Assembly (NCBI GenBank): GCA_015487905.1
Contig: WFOX01000106.1
Location: 1-12,370, forward strand
DNA: 12,370 nucleotides
Direction of reading: 5' to 3'
DNA from: Mariprofundales bacterium
GTDB lineage: Bacteria > Pseudomonadota > Zetaproteobacteria > Mariprofundales > S012-25
A model generated the notes under the pieces. The model saw nothing but the letters and a program-made list of their open reading frames with translations, ran no database searches and was not told where the DNA came from. A program made the position numbers and the translations under genes. This document shows positions 1 to 6,335 of this stretch, piece by piece; within the stretch, counting starts at the first letter, position 1; the number at the start of each line of letters is the position of its first letter.

Positions 1-714
1 GCGGCGGTAGTGGAGAAAGACGCTTTTGCGGCCCTCGGCCTCGCCGCGCCGTTCAAACTTCGTCTTCGGCCAATCCTGAGGGCGCGGCACGAAGCCGCCA
101 TCCGGTGCCTGATTGTCCAATAACGGCTCGGCATTGAGGATTTCACGCATCCACTCGGCCAGCTCCGGCCAGTCCGTGGAAAGCCAAAGCGCGCCGCCGG
201 GCTTGAGCTTGCGCGCAAGCAAGGCCGCAAAGTCCTTTTGAATAAGCCGCCGCTTGTGGTGGCGCTTTTTCGGCCAAGGATCGGGATGCAGGATGAATAC
301 GGCATCCAAAAAGGCATCGGGCGTTTGCTTTTCCAGCACATGCTGCGCCGGATATTGCGAGATGCGCGTGCGCGCAAGCGCCCCCGCCTCTTCCAGCCGC
401 GCAATCGCCTTGGCGATGCCCGGAAGATACACCTCCACGCCGACAAGCCATGCCTTGGGATGCGCGCGCGCAAGATGCGCGAGAAACTCGCCGTTGCCGA
501 AGCCGATTTCCATGAGCACCGTGGCGCCTGCGGGAATGCCGGCCTCGGCCAGCGAGACCTCCGGCGCAAGCCCGATCTCAGGAAGCCAACGAACAAGGCG
601 CTTGAGCTGCCCGGGCGTGACCGAGCCGTTGCGCCGACCGTGGATCTTGATGCCGCGCGGCAAGAAGCGTTCGCGGATCTCAGGCGGCAACCGCATCATG
701 GCGCGCGCGAGCAT
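1..714 (-). CDS. trmB: tRNA (guanine-N7-)-methyltransferase TrmB, 3' end cut by window edge
   Basis: This enzyme transfers a methyl group from S-adenosylmethionine to N7 of guanine 46 in the tRNA variable loop, in the cytoplasm. The 238 visible residues have the TrmB signatures in order: SAM-binding loop EIGFGNGEF at about 69-77, GVEVY at 92-96, the family motif PDPWPKKRHHKRRL at about 144-157, and TKFERRGEAEGR near 218-229. The frame runs off the window edge at HYRR, and TrmB proteins usually end within a few residues of this point, so little is missing. The N-terminal stretch IHGRRNG resembles alphaproteobacterial members. The start is uncertain: ATGs lie at 712-714, 697-699 and 694-696, none has a clear Shine-Dalgarno, and the frame stays open further upstream. 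I use the outermost ATG. The gene is divergent from the MFS gene, about 30 bases away. The family is certain, the exact start is not. Confidence 0.93.
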   Translation of the reverse strand, partial: MLARAMMRLPPEIRERFLPRGIKIHGRRNGSVTPGQLKRLVRWLPEIGLAPEVSLAEAGIPAGATVLMEIGFGNGEFLAHLARAHPKAWLVGVEVYLPGIAKAIARLEEAGALARTRISQYPAQHVLEKQTPDAFLDAVFILHPDPWPKKRHHKRRLIQKDFAALLARKLKPGGALWLSTDWPELAEWMREILNAEPLLDNQAPDGGFVPRPQDWPKTKFERRGEAEGRKSVFLHYRR

Positions 715-731
715 AGCGGCAGGATGCGTGC

Positions 732-740
732 AAGGATAGG
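732..740 (+). promoter_or_regulatory. Ribosome binding site of the MFS transporter gene
   Basis: The purine-rich stretch AAGGATAGG ends three bases before the ATG at 744, with its AAGGA core 7 bases from the start. It supports 744 as the start codon. It lies in the short divergent space between trmB and the transporter gene, where I see no convincing sigma-70 promoter for either gene. Confidence 0.55.
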
Positions 741-743
741 GCC

Positions 744-1994
744 ATGAACCGCAAGGCGCTTTGGGCCTGGGCCTGCTACGACTGGGCGAACTCGGCCTGG
801 GCCACGGCGGTGCTCTCGGGCCTCTTCCCGATGCTGTTGCGCCTGTTCTGGCGCGACGGGCTTGCGTCTTCCGAGATCACGCTCGTGCTGGGGCTTGCCA
901 ATGGCCTTGCCTCGCTTGCCGTGGCGCTTGCGGCGCCTGTGCTTGGCGCTTGGGCGGATCGCACAGGGGCGCGCAAGCGCATGCTGCTTGCGGCGACATC
1001 CTTGGGCGTTTGCGCCACGCTCGCGCTGGCCGCGGTGCCGTCAGGCGGCTGGGTATGGGCGGCGTTGCTCTTTGCGCTTGCCGCGCTGGGCTTCGGCATC
1101 GGCAACCTCTTCTACGACGCCTTGCTCGTGCATGTGGCACCTTCTCATCTTCTTGCGCGCGCAAGCAGCCTCGGCTACGGGCTTGGCTATGTGGGCGGCG
1201 GATTGTTTTTCGCGGGCGCGGCCTGGGCCGTGGCGCATGCCCGAGCCTTAGGTTTTGCGGGCGCGGAAGAGGCGATGCTCGTTGCGGTGGCGGCAAGCGC
1301 GCTTTGGTGGGGGCTATTCAGTCTTCCCGTGGCCGCATGGGTGCCGGAGCCGCAAGCTGGCGGCGCGGATGTCTCCGTGCGCGAGGTCTTGCATGAGATC
1401 CGCACGCATGCCGCGGTGCCCGGCTTTTTGCTCGCCTACTTCCTTTACATTGACGGGCTGGGGGCCGTCATCCGCATGGCCAGCGACTTTGGGCTTGCGA
1501 TCGGGCTTGCGCCCTCGGCGATGATCGCAGCCTTGCTGCTCGTGCAGTTCGTGGCCTGGCCTGCGGCGATCGCCGCAGGAAGGCTTGCCGAAACCTTCGG
1601 CGCCGTGCGCGTCTTGCTCGCAGAACTGCTCGTGCTCGCCGTGGCCTGCTGGGCGGCGCTCGGCGTGCGGGATGCCACGGCCTTTTTCGCGCTTGCTGCC
1701 GTGGTCGGCGCCGTCATGGGCGGCGTGCAGGCGCTTTCACGCGCGGTCTTTGCGCGGCTTGCCCCAAGGGGGGAAAGCGGCGGCTGGTTCGGATTTTTCA
1801 ACATTTTCGGCAAGTTCGCGTCCGTGATCGGGCCGATCTGGGCCGGCTTTGTCGCTTGGCTTGCGGATACACCGCGCGCAAGCGCGCCTGCGGCTTCTCT
1901 GCTTGTGCTGGTGGGCTGGGTGGTGCTTTGGCGGATTCGGAAGCGGCTTTACTCGGCGGGTTCTTCAGGCGGCAGCAGCACGACGCGCACATAG
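744..1994 (+). CDS. MFS transporter, UMF1/Atg22-like family
   Basis: This is an inner-membrane carrier of the major facilitator superfamily. At 416 residues it has the usual length for about 12 membrane helices, and long runs of Ala, Leu, Val and Gly alternate with short polar loops throughout. The N-terminal motif ACYDWANSAWATAV at residues 10-23 is the hallmark of the UMF1/Atg22-like group. The cytoplasmic loop between helices 2 and 3 has the MFS motif-A variant GAWADRTGARKR at 68-79. Yeast Atg22 effluxes amino acids from the vacuole; bacterial relatives have no agreed substrate, so none is assigned. The start at 744 is backed by a Shine-Dalgarno at 732-740. It stands alone, divergent from trmB. 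Its last 46 bases overlap the 3' end of the opposing lipoprotein gene. Confidence 0.88.
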   Translation: MNRKALWAWACYDWANSAWATAVLSGLFPMLLRLFWRDGLASSEITLVLGLANGLASLAVALAAPVLGAWADRTGARKRMLLAATSLGVCATLALAAVPSGGWVWAALLFALAALGFGIGNLFYDALLVHVAPSHLLARASSLGYGLGYVGGGLFFAGAAWAVAHARALGFAGAEEAMLVAVAASALWWGLFSLPVAAWVPEPQAGGADVSVREVLHEIRTHAAVPGFLLAYFLYIDGLGAVIRMASDFGLAIGLAPSAMIAALLLVQFVAWPAAIAAGRLAETFGAVRVLLAELLVLAVACWAALGVRDATAFFALAAVVGAVMGGVQALSRAVFARLAPRGESGGWFGFFNIFGKFASVIGPIWAGFVAWLADTPRASAPAASLLVLVGWVVLWRIRKRLYSAGSSGGSSTTRT

Positions 1995-2548
1995 AGGTTG
2001 CCTTGATCGTCCATCCACTCATCCGCGACCTTGGCGCGCTGTGCCACGGCCTCGGCCTCGTGCACGGAAAGCTTGTGGAACCAGCGCTCATAGCGCTGGC
2101 GCTTGCCGTCGTCATGGACGATGCGCGCGATCTCGGTGCTCGTGCGCACGAGCACGCGCACTTGTTCGGCCAGCTTGGCCTGCGCAAGCGCAATCGCGGC
2201 CTCGCGCTGCACGCCGATGCCGCCGCGCGCGCCCTGCGGCGGCGCGATGCCGACCGCGCCGATGAGTCCATCATAGTGCGGATCGCGCACCCAGATCGGC
2301 ATTGGCCCGCCGCGCGCAATGCCGGCACCATGCGCGGTCGGTTGCGACGCCCGATGCGCCGTGCCCGCGGCAGGGGCGGGCACGGGCGCAGGCTCGCGCT
2401 TGCCTTCCAGCTCGCGAAAGGCCTTGTCCGATTCGCGGTGCTGGCGCTCGTAGTCGGGCGCGGGCGCTTGCGGCATCGGTGCTTGCACGGTCACGCAGCC
2501 GGCAAGCACCAGCAGACCCGCGCACATCCAGAAAAGCGTGCGTTTCAT
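1949..2548 (-). CDS. LPP20-family outer-membrane lipoprotein (last gene of envelope operon)
   Basis: The product is a 199-residue exported lipoprotein. Its signal peptide ends in lipobox LAGC, with lipidated Cys18. Val at +2, not Asp, suggests sorting to the outer membrane. A Pro/Ala-rich linker at about 50-70 (PAPVPAPAAG) leads to an LPP20-type domain. That domain opens with PIWVRDPHYDGLIGAVGIA near 84-102, continues as a helix rich in Ala and Gln (AIALAQAKLAEQV), and closes with the strand pair WMDDQGNLYVRVVLL. Known LPP20 relatives include the H. pylori lipoprotein Lpp20 and the flagellar FlgP. Its start overlaps the stop of the FecR gene by 4 bases (ATGA), with a GGAGGAAG Shine-Dalgarno at 2553-2560 inside that gene, so translation is probably coupled. 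It appears to be a paralogue of the lipoprotein at 3272-3865. Its precise role is unknown. Confidence 0.82.
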   Translation of the reverse strand: MKRTLFWMCAGLLVLAGCVTVQAPMPQAPAPDYERQHRESDKAFRELEGKREPAPVPAPAAGTAHRASQPTAHGAGIARGGPMPIWVRDPHYDGLIGAVGIAPPQGARGGIGVQREAAIALAQAKLAEQVRVLVRTSTEIARIVHDDGKRQRYERWFHKLSVHEAEAVAQRAKVADEWMDDQGNLYVRVVLLPPEEPAE

Positions 2549-3267
2549 TGCGCTTCCTCCAGCCAGGATTCAAAGGCCGCAAAGCGGCCGAGGTCTTTGT
2601 CCGTGAGCTTGTAGGTCCAGGCGTCCTTGCCGGAAAGCACGAGTCCTTGGCCGGCCTCCAGCACGATGGCGCGCACGAAGGCCGCAAACTCACGCTGGGT
2701 TTGCTCCACATAGGCCTCAAACTCGCGCTGCATCTCCTCCACGCCGCGGCGCTGTTCTTCCACGAACTCGGCGAATGATGGCGGCGGCCCCTTGTGGCGG
2801 CGGAAGCGCCCGCGCCGCGCGCGCGCCTCCACCTTGCCTTCCTTGAGCAGCACGCGCAGGCGCGCCTTTTCGCCTTCCACCGAGAACTCGGTGCCGCGCA
2901 CGCCGAGCACGGCGTTCGTCGTTTTCACCTCAAAGCCGAGCTTGCGGCGCAAGCGGTGCAGCACGCGGAAGAAGGCCTCGCCCACGCGGAACTCCACGCG
3001 CGTGGGTGCCTCCACGCGCAGGCGTGAGCGCGGTGCAAGCATCACGCGCGCGCGCCCGATCGCCAGCAAGGCGCGGCCGTCCTTGCCCGTTTGCACGAGA
3101 TCGCCTGCCAATAGCCGCATGCGTGGCACAAGCGGCTTGGGAGGCGCGCCTGCGCGCACAAGCTCCGCATGGCCTTCCACGCGTAGCACCACGCCCGCGA
3201 TGTTCGCCGCATAGGCAAATGGGGCGGCGAACGAAAGCGCCGCCCCAATGATCCATGCCCAGCGCAT
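2545..3267 (-). CDS. Secreted FecR-domain protein with C-terminal coiled coil
   Basis: This 240-residue protein has a signal peptide probably cleaved after AYA at 18-20, and then a FecR domain. The domain signature TNAVLGVRGTEFSV lies at 117-130, preceded by the expected strands (VVLRVEGHAELVR; LLAGDLVQTGKDGRALL). FecR proper is an inner-membrane sigma regulator with a cytoplasmic N-terminus. This protein instead has a cleavable signal and no other membrane segment, so it should be fully periplasmic or surface exposed. A basic patch near 149-159 (RARRGRFRRHK) is followed by a predicted amphipathic coiled coil at about 164-203, rich in Glu, Gln and Phe. No ECF sigma factor lies nearby. It sits 3 bases downstream of the upstream lipoprotein stop codon region and overlaps the next gene by 4 bases. 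It is probably structural or peptidoglycan-associated, by inference. Confidence 0.82.
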   Translation of the reverse strand: MRWAWIIGAALSFAAPFAYAANIAGVVLRVEGHAELVRAGAPPKPLVPRMRLLAGDLVQTGKDGRALLAIGRARVMLAPRSRLRVEAPTRVEFRVGEAFFRVLHRLRRKLGFEVKTTNAVLGVRGTEFSVEGEKARLRVLLKEGKVEARARRGRFRRHKGPPPSFAEFVEEQRRGVEEMQREFEAYVEQTQREFAAFVRAIVLEAGQGLVLSGKDAWTYKLTDKDLGRFAAFESWLEEAQ

Positions 3268-3271
3268 CGCG

Positions 3272-3865
3272 CTATTGCATCAGCTCTTGCTCAATTTCCT
3301 GTTGCAGCTCGTCAAAGGCCTTTTTGGCCTGGAACTGCTGCCAGAGCGCTTGCTTGCTCATGCTCGTGCGGATCGCGTTGGCGATCGTGGTCTTCGCAAA
3401 CTCAGGATCCAGCTCCACGAGCACATAAAGCTCGCCGCTTGGCGAAATCCAGAGATCCTTTTGCCGCGATCCCGAAAGCACCTGATTGGCGACCTGCTTA
3501 GAGACCGAGGCGCTCACATGATCCACGGCCTGGGCATCGCCCACGCCCGTGGTTTGCATGAAGCGCTTGACCATGTTTTTCACGCGCACGCTCATCATGC
3601 GCGCAAGCTCATCGCGGGCAGCGGCGAGCGCTTCCTCGCGCGCAAACTGCATCCCCGCCGGCCCCACCTTGGCCGAGCCCACCGCAACAAGCTTGCCCGC
3701 TGATTGCGGGTTGAGCACCCAACTGGGGGCGTTCGCGAACTCCTGCTGCAAGGCAGGGTTTTGCACCTGCGGCGGCTGGGGTTTTTCCGGGGGCTTTTTC
3801 GCGCAGCCTGCTGCAAGCGCCGCCACTGCAACGAGACCTGCGCAGAAGCGAAGATGGCGGTTCAT
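3272..3865 (-). CDS. LPP20-family lipoprotein
   Basis: This 197-residue lipoprotein has a typical signal (MNRHLRF followed by a hydrophobic Ala/Val run) ending in lipobox LAAGC, with lipidated Cys21. Ala at +2 suggests the outer membrane. A Lys/Pro/Gln linker (KKPPEKPQPPQ) precedes the LPP20-like domain: APSWVLNP at 46-53, strand LVAVGSAKVG, helix AREEALAAARDELARMM at 75-91, a long second helix, and GELYVLVELDPEF at 144-156. A polar helical tail rich in Gln and Glu (about 170-197) could mediate protein contacts. The start is fixed by a strong Shine-Dalgarno, AAGGAGG, 5 bases away. It lies 21 bases after the FlgT-like gene and 4 bases before the FecR gene. LPP20 proteins such as FlgP form outer-membrane rings in some flagella; that role here is only suggested. 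Confidence 0.85.
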   Translation of the reverse strand: MNRHLRFCAGLVAVAALAAGCAKKPPEKPQPPQVQNPALQQEFANAPSWVLNPQSAGKLVAVGSAKVGPAGMQFAREEALAAARDELARMMSVRVKNMVKRFMQTTGVGDAQAVDHVSASVSKQVANQVLSGSRQKDLWISPSGELYVLVELDPEFAKTTIANAIRTSMSKQALWQQFQAKKAFDELQQEIEQELMQ

Positions 3866-3870
3866 GGATC

Positions 3871-3877
3871 CCTCCTT
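3871..3877 (-). promoter_or_regulatory. Strong Shine-Dalgarno for the LPP20 lipoprotein at 3272-3865
   Basis: The minus strand reads AAGGAGG, five bases before the ATG at 3863-3865. It fills most of the 21-base gap after the FlgT-like gene. It settles the start and suggests this lipoprotein is translated independently at a good rate, while other junctions in the operon overlap. Confidence 0.75.
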
Positions 3878-3886
3878 TTTGCTGGT

Positions 3887-5080
3887 TTAGTGGTAACGCG
3901 CCTCAATCCGCTGGCGGTCAATGGATGTGACCTCCAGCCGATTGATGCGTGCAATGGCATTGGCGAGATAAATCGTCTTGTCCGGGTAGTAGATCGTGAA
4001 GGTGCCGCTTGCCGATTCTTCCACGCGCTCCACCCACGGGATCATCTGCAAGCGATCCTTGATCGCAAACAGCGCATCCGTATTCGGCACGCCATCCACG
4101 ACGAGCCGCACAGGCCTTGTAAGCCCCTTCACCTCGCGCGCGATCTTTTCCTCAATCTCCGGCACGGCGACCTCAGCAAGGTTTTCCAGCGCCGTTTCAT
4201 AGGCGGTCTCAGGCGCCGCCGCGATGCCGCGCTCGCGCACGATCCCTGATCCAAGAATGCGCATGCGCCCGTCTTCGCTGCGCAAAAGCAACCGATAGCG
4301 CAAGGATGCATCCACGCTATAGCCGGGCATGGACAGCCCATAGCCGATATCATCACCCTTGATGCGGCCGAAGTTCGTTTCAATCTCGCCGAAGACGATG
4401 AAGTTCGCGGGCATCAGCCGCAGCAGCTGCTTGATGCGCACGAGATCGTTGTTTTCAAACGCATCCGCAAGCGCATCCGCATCCATCTTTCCGCTTGCAA
4501 TCGGATCAAAAACGGCGAAGCGGCGGCTTGCAAGCTCGTCAATGAGCCGCTCGGCCACAGGATTCATTTCTTCTAGGTGCTGCGTGAACTTAAGCTCGCG
4601 CTCAGCCCCTTCCCAGCGGCGCTTGATGCGCGGCCGTTTGGCGACGACGAAGACGACCACGCCCGTGTTGCGCGAAAGCAATGCGATGGCCTGCTCGGCA
4701 TTCGCAGGCTCCACGCACACGCGCGCAACCACATGGAACTCGTCGCCTGCGCGAAAGGCCTCGCTGATCTCCGCGCTTCGGATCACGCCGCGCGCTTGTT
4801 TCACGATGGCCTGATCCAGAAGGCGGAAGTTTTGCAGCACGGTTTTCGTCTGAATGTTTGCGCCTGTGACCGTCTCCATCGCGCGCCATTTCGCGCGCGC
4901 AAAGGCCTCTTCTTTGGCGGCGGCCTCAGAACCTGCAAGGGGCGCCACACCTTCTGCTTCCACGCACTTGGCGGCGGCCTGGGCCGCTGTGGGCATCAGC
5001 ACAAGCCATGCGCAAAGCACAGGCGGGAGGAGGCGCCCTCCCGCCTGGCCGCGCGTGTTCTGCATCGTCCGCGCCGGCAT
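3887..5080 (-). CDS. FlgT N-domain-like periplasmic protein
   Basis: The 397-residue product has a basic N-terminus and a hydrophobic stretch at about 17-35, with likely signal peptidase I cleavage after AQA; there is no lipobox. Residues 38-125 resemble the N-terminal domain of the flagellar H-ring protein FlgT: the helix EEAFARAKWRAMETVTGANI, then VLQNFRLLDQAIVKQARGVI, then EFHVVARVCVEP. Cys39 and Cys122 flank this domain and could form a disulfide. The middle region (VVVFVVAKRPRIKR onward) resembles a TolB-like fold, with FIVFGEIETNF near residue 245. The C-terminus (VRLVVDGVPNTDALFAIKD and following) looks like a small alpha/beta module. The start overlaps the CsgG-like stop by one base (TGATG), with GGAG ten bases upstream; an in-frame ATG at 5063-5065 is an alternative start. 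No flagellar genes are visible, so the flgT name is not applied. Confidence 0.75.
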   Translation of the reverse strand: MPARTMQNTRGQAGGRLLPPVLCAWLVLMPTAAQAAAKCVEAEGVAPLAGSEAAAKEEAFARAKWRAMETVTGANIQTKTVLQNFRLLDQAIVKQARGVIRSAEISEAFRAGDEFHVVARVCVEPANAEQAIALLSRNTGVVVFVVAKRPRIKRRWEGAERELKFTQHLEEMNPVAERLIDELASRRFAVFDPIASGKMDADALADAFENNDLVRIKQLLRLMPANFIVFGEIETNFGRIKGDDIGYGLSMPGYSVDASLRYRLLLRSEDGRMRILGSGIVRERGIAAAPETAYETALENLAEVAVPEIEEKIAREVKGLTRPVRLVVDGVPNTDALFAIKDRLQMIPWVERVEESASGTFTIYYPDKTIYLANAIARINRLEVTSIDRQRIEARYH

Positions 5081-6267
5081 CAGAAGATCGCTCCGGTGAT
5101 GTCGGTGCGCTCCACGACCTGGCCGAGCTTCACGCGCGAAAGCCCGTCGCCTTCCACCACGCCCCAGGCCTTATCCGCCTGCACCTGGTTGGAGATCGTA
5201 AGCGTCACGGGAAGCTTCACCTGATCGCAGGTGCGCTTGCCCGTGATCGGATCCTCCACCTCTTGGAAGTCAATCACGGCGAACTTCTGCCCGGGCTGCA
5301 CCTTTTGCATGCGCCCGAGATTGATCAGCGCAAAGCGCTTTTCACCTCCCTCAGGCGTGCGCAACTGAATGATGTAGCCGCGCAGCGGGAAGTATTGCGC
5401 AAGCTCTTGCTGCAAGTCGTCCACGGCGCGCTTTGCGGCCTTCTTGATGCCACCGATCAAAAGATCGTAGGAGAAGCTCGGCGTGTTGCCGAGGTTGGCG
5501 AAGCCCGAGGCCTCCTTGGAGAACACCATCTCGCCCGTTTGCACATCAATCACATTGAGCACGATGTCCACTTCCACATTCCAGCCCTCCAAGGCCTTGG
5601 CGGCGGCGGAAGCAAGCATGCCGAGAAGGCCGCCACCGCTGCTGTTGTCCTCGGAAGGCGGCACATATTTCACGAGCGCATTGTTCACGGCGCCCGTGAT
5701 GATGTAGCGCACGCCCACGAGCTTGCCGATGCGCACGGCCGTTTTCGGGTCCACAAGGCCCGACATCTGGAACTTTTGCTCCTCCAGCACCTGCTTGAGC
5801 TGGCGGCGCGTGAAGAGCTTCATGCCGCCCATTTCCACGAGCTTGCTTTGCACGCCTTCGGCCACGCTTGCGCCGAGCTTGGCGTTGATCTGCCGCTGAA
5901 TCGTTTGCGAGCGCTCAGCGAAGTTCGTCGTCGTGCGCTCGGCATGGGCTTCGGCCCCGACCACGCCGATGCCGGCAGGCGACGCCCCGATGCCCACGCC
6001 GCTCACCGAGGCACCCGTGCTCGTCGTCGTGGAGGTGCCTTGGGCGGCGTGCTCCACGGCTGCGGCCATGTCAAACGAGGTGTTGTTCGCGAAATCCACG
6101 ACCGCCACGGTCGGCAGCGCGTTGTTGTAAGCGACTTCGCAGGCTTGGGGGATTTGCACCTTGATGCGATCCTGCGGCGTGATCGGCGCCGACATCGGAT
6201 CCACCTTCGGCGCGCAAGCGGCAAGCGCCAGCGCTGCTGCGGCGATCCACACTCCGTTGCGTTGCAT
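5080..6267 (-). CDS. CsgG-like outer-membrane lipoprotein with FlgT C-domain-like tail (first gene of envelope operon)
   Basis: This 395-residue lipoprotein has lipobox LAAC with Cys18 and Ala at +2. The core matches the CsgG/TolB-like fold: LPTVAVVDFANNTSF at 51-65, then AEGVQSKLVEMGGMKLFTR, RRQLKQVLEEQKFQMSGLVD, VGVRYIITGAVNNA, and a long strand pair VDIVLNVIDVQTGEMVFSKE. CsgG forms the outer-membrane channel that secretes curli, and relatives such as LpoB are soluble lipoproteins. Residues 77-114 are an insertion rich in Gly, Ser and Thr (core GASVSGVGIGASPAGIGVVG) that could be a barrel hairpin. The last 100 residues (ALINLGRMQKVQPGQKFAV, then DPITGKR) resemble the C-terminal domain of FlgT. 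The start has a clear AGGGAGGGA ribosome site. It probably anchors the five-gene complex; substrate and function are unknown. Confidence 0.8.
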   Translation of the reverse strand: MQRNGVWIAAAALALAACAPKVDPMSAPITPQDRIKVQIPQACEVAYNNALPTVAVVDFANNTSFDMAAAVEHAAQGTSTTTSTGASVSGVGIGASPAGIGVVGAEAHAERTTTNFAERSQTIQRQINAKLGASVAEGVQSKLVEMGGMKLFTRRQLKQVLEEQKFQMSGLVDPKTAVRIGKLVGVRYIITGAVNNALVKYVPPSEDNSSGGGLLGMLASAAAKALEGWNVEVDIVLNVIDVQTGEMVFSKEASGFANLGNTPSFSYDLLIGGIKKAAKRAVDDLQQELAQYFPLRGYIIQLRTPEGGEKRFALINLGRMQKVQPGQKFAVIDFQEVEDPITGKRTCDQVKLPVTLTISNQVQADKAWGVVEGDGLSRVKLGQVVERTDITGAIF

Positions 6268-6270
6268 GCG

Positions 6271-6279
6271 TCCCTCCCT
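6271..6279 (-). promoter_or_regulatory. Shine-Dalgarno of the CsgG-like gene
   Basis: The minus strand reads AGGGAGGGA, ending three bases before the ATG at 6265-6267. It fixes the start of the first gene of the envelope operon. Confidence 0.65.
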
Positions 6280-6305
6280 AGCTTTGAGCGTTGGAAAGCA
6301 TGGTC

Positions 6306-6335
6306 AATATAGACGAGGAAGATCGTCCGATGCAA
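6306..6335 (-). promoter_or_regulatory. Candidate sigma-70 promoter of the five-gene envelope operon
   Basis: On the minus strand, TTGCAT (6330-6335) and TATATT (6306-6311) are 18 bases apart. TATATT matches five of six -10 consensus bases; the -35 match is weak (three of six). Transcription would begin near 6299 and give a leader of about 32 bases containing the Shine-Dalgarno at 6271-6279, which is a sensible layout. The box overlaps the start of the divergent aldolase-like gene. It is a prediction from spacing and consensus only. Confidence 0.3.
6315..6320 (+). promoter_or_regulatory. Ribosome binding site deciding the aldolase-like gene start
   Basis: GAGGAA lies nine bases before the ATG at 6330-6332. 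In-frame alternatives (TTG at 6291, ATG at 6300) lack a comparable site, and the extra residues they would add do not match the family, so 6330 is preferred. Confidence 0.55.

Noticed and set aside
2361..2383. Perfect 8-base-pair hairpin GTGCCCGC / GCGGGCAC with a 7-base loop
   Set aside because: It lies in the Pro/Ala linker codons of the LPP20 lipoprotein and has no U-tract, so it is more likely a by-product of GC-rich linker codons than a terminator.
3887..6267. Naming the two genes flgT and csgG
   Set aside because: There are no flagellar or curli genes in the window and the domain arrangement differs from both, so only the resemblance is stated.
5008..6312. Long plus-strand open frame antisense to the CsgG-like and FlgT-like genes
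   Set aside because: The translation is rich in His, Arg and Leu without any recognisable motif, and it mirrors the real minus-strand genes. High GC leaves such antisense frames open.
6284..6313. Plus-strand promoter-like pair TTGAGC and TATAGA with an 18-base spacer before the aldolase-like gene
   Set aside because: Transcription would begin near 6320, which would leave out the ribosome binding site at 6315-6320; the layout is inconsistent with the chosen start.
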